This document shows positions 27,301 to 35,372 of a DNA stretch of 64,000 nucleotides, in pieces. Under the pieces are notes generated by a model, which did not search any database, had not been told where the DNA came from, and worked only from the letters and a program-made list of their open reading frames with translations. This DNA is from Rhizobium phaseoli. Lineage in GTDB: Bacteria > Pseudomonadota > Alphaproteobacteria > Rhizobiales > Rhizobiaceae. A program made the position numbers and the translations under genes. The stretch's first letter is position 1. Each line of letters opens with the position of its first letter. The DNA is taken from positions 62,001-126,000 of the forward strand of contig NZ_WUFT01000017.1 in the NCBI RefSeq assembly GCF_010668805.1, read 5' to 3'.

Positions 27301-27698
27301 TGATGCTTTCGGCCAATATCGGTGATGCCGCTGTTCTCAGCGACAGTGACGACAGCCACAATGATGCGATCGGCAAGCCGGTCGACATCCGCCAGCTCCG
27401 CGACAAGCTCGCTTTGCATCTTGGGCTGAAATGGGTCTATGCCGACGCCGCACCCGCAGTTCCCGTTAAGACCCAAGCGCCGATGCTGAGCCCAGGTGCG
27501 GCCCATGTGCAGGAATTGCTGCGGCTCGGTGAGATCGGCTATATCAGAGGCATCGAAGCCAAGCTTTCGGACCTTGCCAGGGTGGAGGCAAATCAGCCAT
27601 TCACCGAGAAACTTCGCGCCTATGTCGCCGCCTTCGATCTCGCCGGCTTCATGACCTTCCTGCACGACTTCGACGAAAAGGTGGAACCCATTGGCTGA
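24312..27698 (+). CDS. Hybrid histidine kinase fused to an NCS1-type permease
   Basis: This 1128-residue fusion has about twelve membrane segments over residues 40-480 resembling purine/cytosine (NCS1) permeases. The opening contains NQTLEDYALRFTAKSAR, as in NCS1 N-termini. A cysteine cluster follows at residues 503-540 (C503, C506, C518, C526, C529, C530, C536, C540). Two more helices lie at about 575-630, then a HisKA domain with H686 in SHELRTPLN, an HATPase domain (LLSNAIKFT, DTGRGIT, GLGLGL) and a receiver with D972 in LVDILMPGMNG. The layout resembles CbrA/CrbS-type transporter-kinases, which carry an SLC5 rather than an NCS1 domain. Its stop overlaps the regulator gene. Ligand unknown; adjacent urea genes make a nitrogen compound plausible. 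Confidence 0.9.
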   Translation: MAARQRIIPVRREYNRWVANQTLEDYALRFTAKSARHFSSQRISQTAIGAISFLALEAIGGAITLSYGTTNAFYAIIVASIAMLAIGLPISRYAIRHGVDIDLLTRGAGFGYIGSTITSLIYASFTFMLFAIEASIMSGALELTLGIPLWIGYILSAVMVIPLVTHGVRLISKFQLMTQPFWIVLNILPFIFIACLDWEKFDLWRAFAGIRHASGPPGTIADFNLVEFGAASAVILALMSQIGEQADFLRFLPPDPQRKWRHRLAVFLAGPGWVIIGAPKLLAGSFLVVLTFASGVPLDRAADPAQMYLTAFGYMVPWHNAALLLMAAFVVISQLKINVMNAYAGSLAWSNFFSRLTHSHPGRVIWLVFNVAIALLLMELGIYRLLEETLGIFSIIAMAWLCTISADLFINKPLGLAPPGVEFKRAHLYDINPVGLGAMTLSATVSLIAHFGAFGAIAASLAPYITLVIALIASPVLAWATKGKFYLARKPRHSWKNLTNITCSVCEHPFEPEDMAWCPAYAAPICSLCCSLDSRCHDMCKPAARFNAQVGTVAKVLLPHAILRKLTTRLGRYGIAVVLALTAIGAILAMIAHQVAAASPATAEVVNRTILIVFFVFAVISGVVCWFYVLAHDSRVVAEEESSRQNTLLLKEIAAHKKTDTALQSAKETAEAANRAKSRYVVGLSHELRTPLNAVLGYAQILERDETIPAPRQSSIKVIRRSAEHLSGLIDGLLDISKIEAGRLQVYSNEINIQDFLDQIVDMFRPQAQAKGLAFIHDRSPALPQFVRTDEKRLRQILVNLLSNAIKFTDEGTVTFDVGYRSQVATFTVADTGRGITEQDLPRIYEPFQRGEAESVRPMPGLGLGLTITRLLTNTLGGEISVSSVKDEGSTFRVRLMLSAVMRAVAAAPQEKRIAGYDGPRRTLVIVDDNEDHREMMREILAPLDFIVLTAAGGGECLTLIEGIMPDLFLVDILMPGMNGWQLVSRLREAGQTAPVLMLSANIGDAAVLSDSDDSHNDAIGKPVDIRQLRDKLALHLGLKWVYADAAPAVPVKTQAPMLSPGAAHVQELLRLGEIGYIRGIEAKLSDLARVEANQPFTEKLRAYVAAFDLAGFMTFLHDFDEKVEPIG

Positions 27699-28608
27699 GC
27701 CGGCCCTCCCTCGCGACATCGTTCTGCTCGTCGACGACTCGCCCGAAGCGCTCGGCTTCCTGACCGACGCGCTCGAACAATCCGGCTTTTCCGTCCTGAT
27801 CGCCACGTCAGGCACCGCCGCCCTTGGTATCGTCGAGCGCATCACCCCCGATCTCATCCTGCTCGACGCCGTCATGCCCGCCATGGATGGCTTCGAGACT
27901 TGCCGCCGACTGAAGGCGAATGCCGCGGTGGCGCAGGTGCCCGTCATCTTCATGACCGGCCTGACCGAGACCGAGCATGTCGTGCACGCGCTGGAATCCG
28001 GCGGTGTCGACTATCTCAGCAAGCCGATCAATATCGACGAACTGCGCGCCCGCATTCGTGTCCATCTGCGCAATGCTCGTTCGGCCCAAAGCGCCCGCGT
28101 CGCGCTCGACGCAGCCGGCCGCCATTTGCTGGCCGTCAAAGGCGATGGCGCCATCCATTGGTCGACGCCGCAAGCAACACGGCTCGTCAACGCCGCCATG
28201 GGCAGCGACGACGGCATGGAAATCGTCGTCCGCCATATCGCGGGCTGGATGCGCGACCGCGCAGCCGCAGTGCGCGATAGCATTATCTCGATCGTCCATG
28301 CCGGCCAGGCGGCGCTGCAACTCGCCTTCCTGGGCGCAATCGGGCCTGACGAATATCTCTTCCGCCTGACCGCCGCCAACCAGCGGCGCGACGACGAGGC
28401 ACTGCGCCAGCGCTTCTCGCTCACTCAGCGCGAATCCGAAGTTCTGCTCTGGATCGCCAAAGGCAAGGCTAACCGCGACATCGGCGAAATACTGGGACTG
28501 TCGGCGCGCACGGTGAACAAGCACCTCGAACAGATCTACGTGAAGCTCGGCGTTGAGAACCGGGCGTCAGCAGCCGTCAAGGCCACGCACGTGCTACACG
28601 AGATGTGA
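27691..28608 (+). CDS. LuxR/NarL-type response regulator, partner of the transporter-kinase
   Basis: This 305-residue regulator has a receiver over about residues 9-125 (acid pair in LLVDDSPE, phospho-Asp in LILLDAVMPAMDGFE, Lys in YLSKPIN). A linker of about 100 residues follows, then a C-terminal LuxR HTH (LTQRESEVLLWIAKGKANRDIGEILGLSARTVNKHLEQIYVKLGVENR). The start is TTG at 27691 with GGTGGA five bases upstream. It overlaps the kinase gene by 8 bases, so the two are translationally coupled and almost certainly a cognate pair. Target promoters are unknown; the nearby urt and liv operons are candidates by position only. Confidence 0.92.
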   Translation: MAEPALPRDIVLLVDDSPEALGFLTDALEQSGFSVLIATSGTAALGIVERITPDLILLDAVMPAMDGFETCRRLKANAAVAQVPVIFMTGLTETEHVVHALESGGVDYLSKPINIDELRARIRVHLRNARSAQSARVALDAAGRHLLAVKGDGAIHWSTPQATRLVNAAMGSDDGMEIVVRHIAGWMRDRAAAVRDSIISIVHAGQAALQLAFLGAIGPDEYLFRLTAANQRRDDEALRQRFSLTQRESEVLLWIAKGKANRDIGEILGLSARTVNKHLEQIYVKLGVENRASAAVKATHVLHEM

Positions 28609-28631
28609 GGAATGCCTGGACGACAACCGCA

Positions 28632-29603
28632 TCAAACCACCCGATCCGGTAGCTCCCTGCCCTCGAAGAATGCCGTCACGTTGTCGACCACCTTCATGCC
28701 CATGGCAGTCCGCGTCTCTTCCGTAGCGCTGCCGAGATGCGGCAGCACCATGACATTCTCCATCAGCCGCAGCGCCTCCGGCACGTCAGGTTCCGCCTCG
28801 TAGACGTCAAGCCCGGCGCCGCGGATCGTGCCTGTCTCCAGGGCTGCAATCAGCGCCGCCTCATCCACCACGTCACCGCGCGCCGTATTGATGAGAAAAG
28901 CATTCGGCTTCATTGTCGAAAGCCGCGCCGCATTTATCAAGTGCCGGTTCTCTGCTCCGCCAGGGCAGTGCAACGAAACGAAATCGGCAGCCGCCAGCAC
29001 GTCCTCGATCGTCGGCAATTGCCGTGCGCCGTACCGCGCCGCCTCCGCGGGATCGACGGTCGAGCGATTGAAGAACACGACATCCATGCCGAAGCCGAAA
29101 TGGCAGCGCTGCGCGAACGCCTTGCCGATCCGGCCGAAGCCGATGATGCCGACCGTCTTGCCGGTGACCTTCGTGCCGATCATATGGGTCGGGCACCAGC
29201 CCTTCCATTGGCCGCCGCGCACCTGCCGCTCGCCTTCGCCGCCGCGCCGGGCAATGGCAAGCAGCAGCAGCATGGCGATATCGGCCGTACAGTCGGTCAG
29301 CACGCCCGGCGTGTTCGTCACCGCAATGGCCCTCGCTTTGGCGGAGGCGATGTCGATGTGATTATAGCCAACGCCAAAATTCCCGAGGATCTTGGTGACC
29401 ACAGGCGCGCCTTCGAAGACGGCGGCCGGCAACCGGTCGGAAACCGTCGGCAGCACCGCATCATAGGTAGAAAGCGCTAGCCTCAGCTCGTTCTCGCCGA
29501 GCGGACTGTCGTTGCCGTTGAGCGTCACGTCGAAACGGTCGGCAAGAATGGCCTCCACCGCGGCTGGCCAGCGCCGGGTGACGAGAATGCGGGGTTTGGA
29601 CAT
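28632..29603 (-). CDS. D-2-hydroxyacid dehydrogenase (glyoxylate/hydroxypyruvate reductase-like)
   Basis: This 323-residue NAD(P)-dependent enzyme of the D-isomer 2-hydroxyacid dehydrogenase family has the Rossmann fingerprint VGIIGFGRIGKAFAQRC near residue 148. The substrate-side NFGVGYNHID motif is near residue 75. The catalytic Arg lies in INTARGDVVDE near residue 233, the Glu in DVYEAEPDVP near residue 262 and the His in LPHLGSATEETR near residue 283. Length is normal. Glyoxylate, hydroxypyruvate or 2-keto-gluconate-type substrates all fit. It is convergent with the response regulator and separated from livK by a repeat element and the livK terminator. Confidence 0.9.
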   Translation of the reverse strand: MSKPRILVTRRWPAAVEAILADRFDVTLNGNDSPLGENELRLALSTYDAVLPTVSDRLPAAVFEGAPVVTKILGNFGVGYNHIDIASAKARAIAVTNTPGVLTDCTADIAMLLLLAIARRGGEGERQVRGGQWKGWCPTHMIGTKVTGKTVGIIGFGRIGKAFAQRCHFGFGMDVVFFNRSTVDPAEAARYGARQLPTIEDVLAAADFVSLHCPGGAENRHLINAARLSTMKPNAFLINTARGDVVDEAALIAALETGTIRGAGLDVYEAEPDVPEALRLMENVMVLPHLGSATEETRTAMGMKVVDNVTAFFEGRELPDRVV

Positions 29604-29641
29604 GGCGGCTCCACTCGACGCTTCAAAAGGATGCCGAGAGT

Positions 29642-29747
29642 TAAAGCATGACGCGCAAAAATGTGCAGCGATTTTGCGCTAACGACTTGGGTAAAAACAA
29701 AGACCTAAAGCGCGAGGAGCGAATCTGAAGATCGCGACGCGCTTTAG
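29642..29747. repeat. Intergenic mosaic element with two inverted repeats
   Basis: An 8-base perfect inverted repeat (GCGCAAAA at 29653-29660 with TTTTGCGC at 29672-29679) is followed by a 10-base perfect one (CTAAAGCGCG at 29705-29714 with CGCGCTTTAG at 29738-29747). The CGCGCTTTAG core recurs at 36869-36878 and 48994-49003. This looks like a dispersed rhizobial intergenic repeat. Confidence 0.65.
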
Positions 29748-29777
29748 ACCAGCTAGGCGGGACCTGGAACGTCTCGC

Positions 29778-29810
29778 AAAAAGAAAGAAGCCCGGTCGGA
29801 ACCGGGCTTC
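29778..29810 (-). terminator. Rho-independent terminator of livK
   Basis: A perfect 10-base stem (29787-29796 with 29801-29810) with a four-base loop. On the minus strand it is followed by a TTTCTTTTT-like tract. It lies 30 bases past the livK stop. Confidence 0.88.
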
Positions 29811-29840
29811 GATAATCATCGCTCACAAAGGCAGCGAAAC

Positions 29841-30962
29841 TTACATGCCCTGCGGGACGTAAGTGTACTTGCCGTCCGCGCCCTTCTTCCATTCGTACAT
29901 GATGTAACCAGGAATCTTCGGGTCGCCCTTTGCATCGAACGAAATGTCGCCGAGAACTGTCGGGAACGGACCCTTTTCCTTCATGGCCGTGGCAACGGCC
30001 TCAGGATCCACCGAACCGGCAGCCTTGGCGGCACCGACGATCGCCTGCATCGCAGCATAGGAATAGAGCGTGTAGGCTTCCGGGTTGAAACCGGCGGCCT
30101 TGAACTTTTCGACGAGTTCCTTGTTGGCCGGGTTCAGCGTCGGATCAGGACCGAAAGTGTTCAAGGTACCGGCGACAGCGTCGCCAGCGATCGAGGCCAG
30201 TTCGTTCGAAACGATACCGTCGCCCGAAACCAGCGTTGCCTTCAGGCCCTGATCGGCCGCCTGGCGGATGATGAGACCAGCTTCCGTGTGCAGGCCGCCC
30301 CAATAGATGATCGAGACGCCGGCTTCCTTCATCTTGGCGATGAGGGCCGAGAAGTCCTTGTCGCCGACGTTGATGCCTTCGTACATGACTTCCGTCAGAC
30401 CGGCGGCATTCATCGCCTTCTTGGTTTCGTCAGCAAGACCCTGACCGTAGGGGGTCTTGTCGTGAACGACGGCGATCTTGGCGTCCTTGAAGTGATCGGC
30501 AAGATACTTGCCGGCGATGGCGCCCTGCTGGTCGTCACGGCCGCAGGTACGGAACGTGTTCCAGAGGCCTCGTTCCGTAAACTTCGGGTTCGTAGCGGCC
30601 GGGGTGACTTCGAGGATACCGTTTTCGGCATAGACTTCCGAAGCCGGGATCGAAACGCCAGAGTTGAAGTGGCCGATGACGAACTTGACGCCGTCAGCAA
30701 CGAATTTGTTGGCAACCGAGATGCCCTGCTTCGGGTCGGAGACGTCGTCGCCGAGCTCGAGCTTGATCTGCTCGCCGTTGATGCCGCCCGCAGCATTGAT
30801 GTCGGCGGCCGCCTGCTCGGCGCCCTTCTGGAGCTGAGCGCCGAACGCGGCGTTCGGGCCAGTCAGCGGACCAGCGACTGCGATGAGGACGTCGGCCCAT
30901 GCGTTGCCGCTGAAGGCGACCATCGCCGTCAGAGCCACTGCCGACAGAAGAGACTTCTTCAT
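29841..30962 (-). CDS. livK: Branched-chain amino acid ABC transporter binding protein
   Basis: This 373-residue periplasmic receptor has a signal peptide (MKKSLLSAVALTAMVAFSGNAWA). It shows the type I fold of Leu/Ile/Val-binding proteins: VAGPLTGPNAAFGAQLQKGAEQA at the mature N-terminus, GHFNSGVSIPASEVYAE near residue 98 and RTCGRDDQQG near residue 138. Its ends have little in common with UrtA upstream in the window, so it serves the separate liv system. It lies 120 bases downstream of the small membrane-protein gene on the same strand, with its own terminator. Rhizobial relatives (Bra/Liv) have broad amino-acid range. Confidence 0.9.
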   Translation of the reverse strand: MKKSLLSAVALTAMVAFSGNAWADVLIAVAGPLTGPNAAFGAQLQKGAEQAAADINAAGGINGEQIKLELGDDVSDPKQGISVANKFVADGVKFVIGHFNSGVSIPASEVYAENGILEVTPAATNPKFTERGLWNTFRTCGRDDQQGAIAGKYLADHFKDAKIAVVHDKTPYGQGLADETKKAMNAAGLTEVMYEGINVGDKDFSALIAKMKEAGVSIIYWGGLHTEAGLIIRQAADQGLKATLVSGDGIVSNELASIAGDAVAGTLNTFGPDPTLNPANKELVEKFKAAGFNPEAYTLYSYAAMQAIVGAAKAAGSVDPEAVATAMKEKGPFPTVLGDISFDAKGDPKIPGYIMYEWKKGADGKYTYVPQGM

Positions 30963-31082
30963 ATTGTTACTCCCAATTTTTGGGCGGGTTCCGGTCCAAG
31001 GCCCAGCGCACTACCCACCATTGACTGCGCTAGGAAAGCTGTTCCACTCTGAAGGCAATTCATGCCTAGTTTCAACGGACTG

Positions 31083-31436
31083 TCAATGTTTGTCCTTCCA
31101 CGAAAACGCGGAAGTTTTTTCATACAGCCAGTAATAGTTGTTGACCATCTGATTGGTGCGGCGAAAGCGGAAGCCGGCGGTCGAGAAGACCAGCAGCGTT
31201 ACGAAATCGATGCAGTAGTAGAGGGTGCTGAGCATCGGCCCATCAAATAGGGCGTGGTGCAGGAACTGCATCGCCCAGGCGAGCAGGAAGGTGTAGACGA
31301 CGGTCAGCGGATAGTCATTCCAGCCTTCGGCAACCGCCTTGCCGGCGCGCCAGGCCGTCCAGAAGCCGATCAGCACGACGATCGCGCGAATGATCAAGCG
31401 GGCGCCGGTATCGCTTTCGAAGAAAAGTCCCTGCAT
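31083..31436 (-). CDS. Small membrane protein of the liv operon (DUF6867-like)
   Basis: This 117-residue protein has three hydrophobic segments (about residues 14-32, 42-60 and 68-88) and an aromatic C-terminal tail (NYYWLYEKTSAFSW). The start at 31436 has GGGAG eight bases upstream; the frame extends 17 codons further without support. It lies 19 bases after livF and before livK, a position that suggests a part in transport or assembly of the liv importer. I recognise it only as a conserved rhizobial protein without known role. Confidence 0.8.
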   Translation of the reverse strand: MQGLFFESDTGARLIIRAIVVLIGFWTAWRAGKAVAEGWNDYPLTVVYTFLLAWAMQFLHHALFDGPMLSTLYYCIDFVTLLVFSTAGFRFRRTNQMVNNYYWLYEKTSAFSWKDKH

Positions 31437-31455
31437 ATCAAACTCTCCCTTCGAG

Positions 31456-32199
31456 CTAGTGTCTTCCGCCTTCGAGATAAGCGGCACGGACTTCAGGATT
31501 GGCGAGCAGCTCCTTGCCGGAGCCGCTCATCGTTACCTTGCCGTTCACCATCACGTAAGCGCGGTGCGAAAGCCTGAGGGCGGCGAATGCGTTCTGCTCG
31601 ACGAGGAATACGGTCAGCCCCTCCTGTTCATTGAGCTTCCGAATCGCCTCGAAGATGCCCTTGACGATTAGCGGCGCAAGACCAAGCGAGGGTTCGTCGA
31701 GAAGCAGCAGCTTCGGGCGCGCCATCAGCGCGCGGCCGATCGACAACATCTGTTGCTCGCCGCCCGAAAGCGTGCCGCCGCGCTGGGCGTGGCGTTCCTT
31801 GAGGCGAGGGAAGAGCGTGAAGATCTTCTCGACGTCCTCGGCGAAGTATTTGAGTTTATCCAGGCCCGCGCCCATCTGAAGGTTTTCCAGAACGGTCATG
31901 CGCGGGAAGATGCGGCGGCCTTCCGGCGACTGCGCGATGCGCAGGCGAGCGATTTCGTGGGTCGGCATGCGGGTGATGTCACGGCCTTCGAAGACGACTG
32001 AGCCGGTACGGGCCTGCGGGCTCCCGCAGATCGTCATCATCAGCGTCGACTTGCCGGCGCCGTTGGCGCCGATCAGGCTAACGATCTCGCCCTTTTTTAC
32101 CTGGACATCGATGCCGGCCAGCGCACGAATATTGCCATAATAGGTTTCGACGCCATTCACCTGAAGGAGCGGTTGACCCGTCATTACTTCATCGCCCAT
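31456..32199 (-). CDS. livF: Branched-chain amino acid ABC transporter ATPase LivF
   Basis: This 247-residue ATPase has Walker A GANGAGKST near residue 42, signature LSGGEQQMLSIGRALM, Walker B LLLLDEPSLGLAPL and H-loop LVEQNAF. Its ATG overlaps the livG stop by one base (TGATG) and has a strong AAGGAGG site nine bases upstream. SLGLAPLIV after Walker B is the LivF form, in contrast to UrtE. It acts with LivG on the LivHM channel. Confidence 0.96.
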   Translation of the reverse strand: MGDEVMTGQPLLQVNGVETYYGNIRALAGIDVQVKKGEIVSLIGANGAGKSTLMMTICGSPQARTGSVVFEGRDITRMPTHEIARLRIAQSPEGRRIFPRMTVLENLQMGAGLDKLKYFAEDVEKIFTLFPRLKERHAQRGGTLSGGEQQMLSIGRALMARPKLLLLDEPSLGLAPLIVKGIFEAIRKLNEQEGLTVFLVEQNAFAALRLSHRAYVMVNGKVTMSGSGKELLANPEVRAAYLEGGRH

Positions 32200-33074
32200 C
32201 AGTTTGCGCCTCCTTCGAGCTGCTCGACGGTTGCGATCACCTCTTCCACTTCCTCATCCTCGACACCGAGATAGGCCGCGATGACCTTCGGATCGTTCTT
32301 CACGTGATCCGGCGTGCCATCGGAAATCTTCTGGCCGTATTCGAGAACGACGACGTGGTCGGAGATTTCCATGACCACCGACATGTCATGCTCGATGAGC
32401 AGGATAGATGTTCCGGTTTCGGCACGGATGCTCTGCAGCAGCGCATTGAGGGTTGCTGATTCCCGCGGGTTCAGGCCGGCGGCCGGTTCGTCAAGGCAAA
32501 GCAGCTCGGGTCCGGTGCACATGGCACGAGCGATCTCGAGACGCCGCTGGGCGCCGTAGGGCAGATCGCCTGCCGGATCGTCGGCGCGGTCGATCAGATC
32601 GGCCTTCTCCAGCCAATGGCGCGCAAGCTCGATTGATGCGGCCGCCTCCCGTTTGTAGGAACCGATGCCGATGAGGCCGAGGATCGTATAACCCGACGCC
32701 TTCATCAGCTTGTTGTGCTGCGCGACGAGCAGGTTTTCGAGAACCGTCAGGCCGGAGAACAGCCGGATGTTCTGGAAGGTGCGCGCCACCTTGGCTTCCT
32801 TGGTGATGCGAAAGTCCGGCAGACGCTCCAGCAGGTACTGCTTCCCGCTCTTCTGGTTGAGCGTGATCATCCCCATCGTCGGCTTGTAGAAGCCGGTGAT
32901 GCAGTTGAAGACGGTGGTCTTGCCGGCACCGTTCGGCCCGATCAGCGCGGTGATATCGCCGCGCTTGGCTTCGAATGAGAAGTCGTTGATGGCCATCAGG
33001 CCGCCGAACTTCATCGACAGGTGTTCGACCTTGAGAAGCGTATCGCTGGACATGGTGTTGGTGACGGGGCTCAT
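32199..33074 (-). CDS. livG: Branched-chain amino acid ABC transporter ATPase LivG
   Basis: This 291-residue ATPase has Walker A GPNGAGKTT near residue 48, the family insert KVARTFQNIRLFSGLTVLENLLVAQH near residue 95, signature LPYGAQRRLEIARAM, Walker B LLCLDEPAAGLNPRE and H-loop LIEHDM. The start was placed at the ATG at 33074, sharing one base with the livM stop (TGATG), with AAGGAGGG nine bases upstream. The C-terminal tail is acidic (EDEEVEEVIATVEQLEGG), slightly longer than usual. Confidence 0.95.
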   Translation of the reverse strand: MSPVTNTMSSDTLLKVEHLSMKFGGLMAINDFSFEAKRGDITALIGPNGAGKTTVFNCITGFYKPTMGMITLNQKSGKQYLLERLPDFRITKEAKVARTFQNIRLFSGLTVLENLLVAQHNKLMKASGYTILGLIGIGSYKREAAASIELARHWLEKADLIDRADDPAGDLPYGAQRRLEIARAMCTGPELLCLDEPAAGLNPRESATLNALLQSIRAETGTSILLIEHDMSVVMEISDHVVVLEYGQKISDGTPDHVKNDPKVIAAYLGVEDEEVEEVIATVEQLEGGAN

Positions 33075-34465
33075 CAACCATGGCCCTCCTTGATGAAGCT
33101 TCCGGATATTGCCTTGCGCGCCTTGAGGAAGGCGGTCGGTTCACGCGAACCGACGAAACCGCGCGGCTTGAACAGCATGACCACGACCATGGCGAGGCCG
33201 AAGATCAGCATGCGATACAATTCTGGCGTGAAAGTCGGCCCGAAGATCACTTTCAGGAAGTCCATTTCGCGCAGCAACTCGGTGCCGCCGACCATGACGA
33301 TTGCGGCGATCGCGATGCCGGTCAGAGAACCCATGCCGCCGAGCACGACGATGGCGAGAATGACGGCCGATTCTAAGAAGACGAAGGATTCCGGCGAAAC
33401 GAAGCCCTGACGGGCAGCAAAGAAGGAGCCGGCGAAACCGGCAAACATCGCTCCCGTCGCAAAGGCCGTGAGTTTGGTCGTCACCGTATTGATGCCGAGC
33501 GAACGGCAGGCGATCTCGTCTTCGCGCAACGCTTCCCAGGCGCGTCCGATCGGCATGCGGCGCAGCCGGATGGTCACGTAGGCGGTCAGCATGCAGAGCG
33601 CCAGGATAAGGTAAAAAAGGAAGATCTTGTAGTAAGCCGAGGACATCGGCAGGTGAAAAAGCTTGGCGAAGCCGCCGGCCGTCGCATCGAACGGAATGCC
33701 GAAGAGCGTCACCTTGGGAATGCTCGAGATACCGAAAGTCCCCTTGGTGACATCCGTCCAGTTGATGATGACGAGGCGGATGATTTCGCCGAAGGCGAGC
33801 GTCACGATGGCGAGGTAGTCGCCGCGCAGGCGCAGCACCGGGAAGCCGAGGATGACACCCCAGAGTGCGGCGAAAATGCCGGAAAGCGGCAGCAGCACCC
33901 AGAAGGACAGGCCGAAATGGCTCGAAAGCAGCGCGTAGGAATAGGCGCCGACCGCGTAGAAGGCGACATAGCCGAGATCGAGAAGACCGGCGAGGCCGAC
34001 GACGATGTTCAGCCCCCAGGCAAGCATCACATAGATCAGGATCTGGATGCCGAAATTGTCGACATATGTCAGCGAGCCCTGAGGCCCTTTGATCGCCACC
34101 ACCACCATGGGATAAAGCAGCAGCGCGATCAGCGCGATCTTTAGGAAATGCCGGTGGAAGAAGCTCTTCTCGGTTGAGATGGCGAGTTCACCCTGTCTCG
34201 CCTTTGCCAGCTTGCGACTGTCGAGATGCGGCCGCAGGAAAACCACCGTGGCGAAGCGGCCGATCGCGGCGACAGCGACGAAGATCGCAAGCAGCCCCCA
34301 GCGCTGGACGATGATCAACTCGTTGTTGATGTTCTGGTCAGTCTTGAGGCCGACATACAGGACGAACATGCCGAACGACAGGATGGCGGCGAAAAGAGCT
34401 TCGGTAAGGCCTTTACGGACAAGTCCTGCATCGGGCTTGCCTGCGGAATTATCAATGTTTGCCAT
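33074..34465 (-). CDS. livM: Branched-chain amino acid ABC transporter permease LivM
   Basis: This 463-residue permease has a long N-terminal region with extra helices before the conserved LivM core (LNIVVGLAGLLDLGYVAFYAVGAYSYALL near residue 165, ALREDEIACRSLGIN near residue 335). The start at 34465 has a GAAGGTG site and lies 4 bases after the livH stop. The N-terminal extension of roughly 130 residues is typical of rhizobial BraE/LivM. It pairs with LivH. Confidence 0.94.
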   Translation of the reverse strand: MANIDNSAGKPDAGLVRKGLTEALFAAILSFGMFVLYVGLKTDQNINNELIIVQRWGLLAIFVAVAAIGRFATVVFLRPHLDSRKLAKARQGELAISTEKSFFHRHFLKIALIALLLYPMVVVAIKGPQGSLTYVDNFGIQILIYVMLAWGLNIVVGLAGLLDLGYVAFYAVGAYSYALLSSHFGLSFWVLLPLSGIFAALWGVILGFPVLRLRGDYLAIVTLAFGEIIRLVIINWTDVTKGTFGISSIPKVTLFGIPFDATAGGFAKLFHLPMSSAYYKIFLFYLILALCMLTAYVTIRLRRMPIGRAWEALREDEIACRSLGINTVTTKLTAFATGAMFAGFAGSFFAARQGFVSPESFVFLESAVILAIVVLGGMGSLTGIAIAAIVMVGGTELLREMDFLKVIFGPTFTPELYRMLIFGLAMVVVMLFKPRGFVGSREPTAFLKARKAISGSFIKEGHG

Positions 34466-34469
34466 GACG

Positions 34470-35372
34470 TTACACCTTCTCGACTTCCGGCCGTCCAAGA
34501 ATACCCGTCGGCTTGAAGATCAGCACGAAAGCGAGGATGGCGAAGGTCGCGACATCCTTGTACGCGATGGTGAAATAAGCCGACCACAGCGATTCGATCA
34601 GGCCGATCATCAACCCGCCGAGAACCGCGCCCGGCAGCGAGCCGATGCCGCCGAGAACGGCTGCCGTAAATGCCTTGACACCCGGCGTGAAGCCGTCGGC
34701 GAACGAGGCGACACCATAATACATTAGGTACATCGTGCCGGCGACGGCAGCCAGTGCCGCACCCATAACGAAGGTGATCGAGATGGTCTGGTCGACATTG
34801 ACGCCGAGCAGCGCCGCCATCTTGCGATCCTGCTCCGTGGCGCGCTGGGCACGGCCGAGTGCGGTACGATTGACGATGTACCAAAAGACGGCGAGCAGCA
34901 CGACCGTGATCACGATGATGACGATCTGTTTCAGCGAAACCGAGATGTTGCCGAACTGATAGACCGAGCTAATCATCGGCGGGATCGGCTTGTTGCGCGG
35001 ACCCTGCGTCACCTGGATGAAATTGGACAGTACGATCGACATGCCGATGGCGGTGATCAGCGGCGCCAGGCGGAAGGAACCGCGCAGCGGACGGTATGCG
35101 ACGCGCTCGATCGTCCAATTCCACAAACTCGTCATCAGCATCGCGACAACAAGCATCGCCAGCAGCAGAACCGCCACCGGAAGACCTGCGAAGATGGATG
35201 TGAGGACGAGAAAGACGATAAGAGCGGCGAAACCACCGAGCATGAAAATGTCGCCATGGGCGAAATTGATCATGCCGATAATGCCGTAAACCATCGTATA
35301 GCCAATAGCCACAAGGCCATAGATGGATCCGAGCGTCAGCCCATTGAAGAGCTGCTGGACGAAATACTCCAT
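34470..35372 (-). CDS. livH: Branched-chain amino acid ABC transporter permease LivH
   Basis: This 300-residue permease starts with MEYFVQQLFNGLTLGSIYGLVAIGYT and contains GMINFAHGDIFMLGGF near residue 38. LGVNVDQTISITFVMGAALAAVAG lies near residue 195, and the protein ends with a short polar tail. The start at 35372 has AGGGG upstream; the 13-codon extension has no support. It is the first gene of livHMGF, the small membrane gene and livK. The promoter must be in the 515-base gap upstream. Confidence 0.95.
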   Translation of the reverse strand: MEYFVQQLFNGLTLGSIYGLVAIGYTMVYGIIGMINFAHGDIFMLGGFAALIVFLVLTSIFAGLPVAVLLLAMLVVAMLMTSLWNWTIERVAYRPLRGSFRLAPLITAIGMSIVLSNFIQVTQGPRNKPIPPMISSVYQFGNISVSLKQIVIIVITVVLLAVFWYIVNRTALGRAQRATEQDRKMAALLGVNVDQTISITFVMGAALAAVAGTMYLMYYGVASFADGFTPGVKAFTAAVLGGIGSLPGAVLGGLMIGLIESLWSAYFTIAYKDVATFAILAFVLIFKPTGILGRPEVEKV

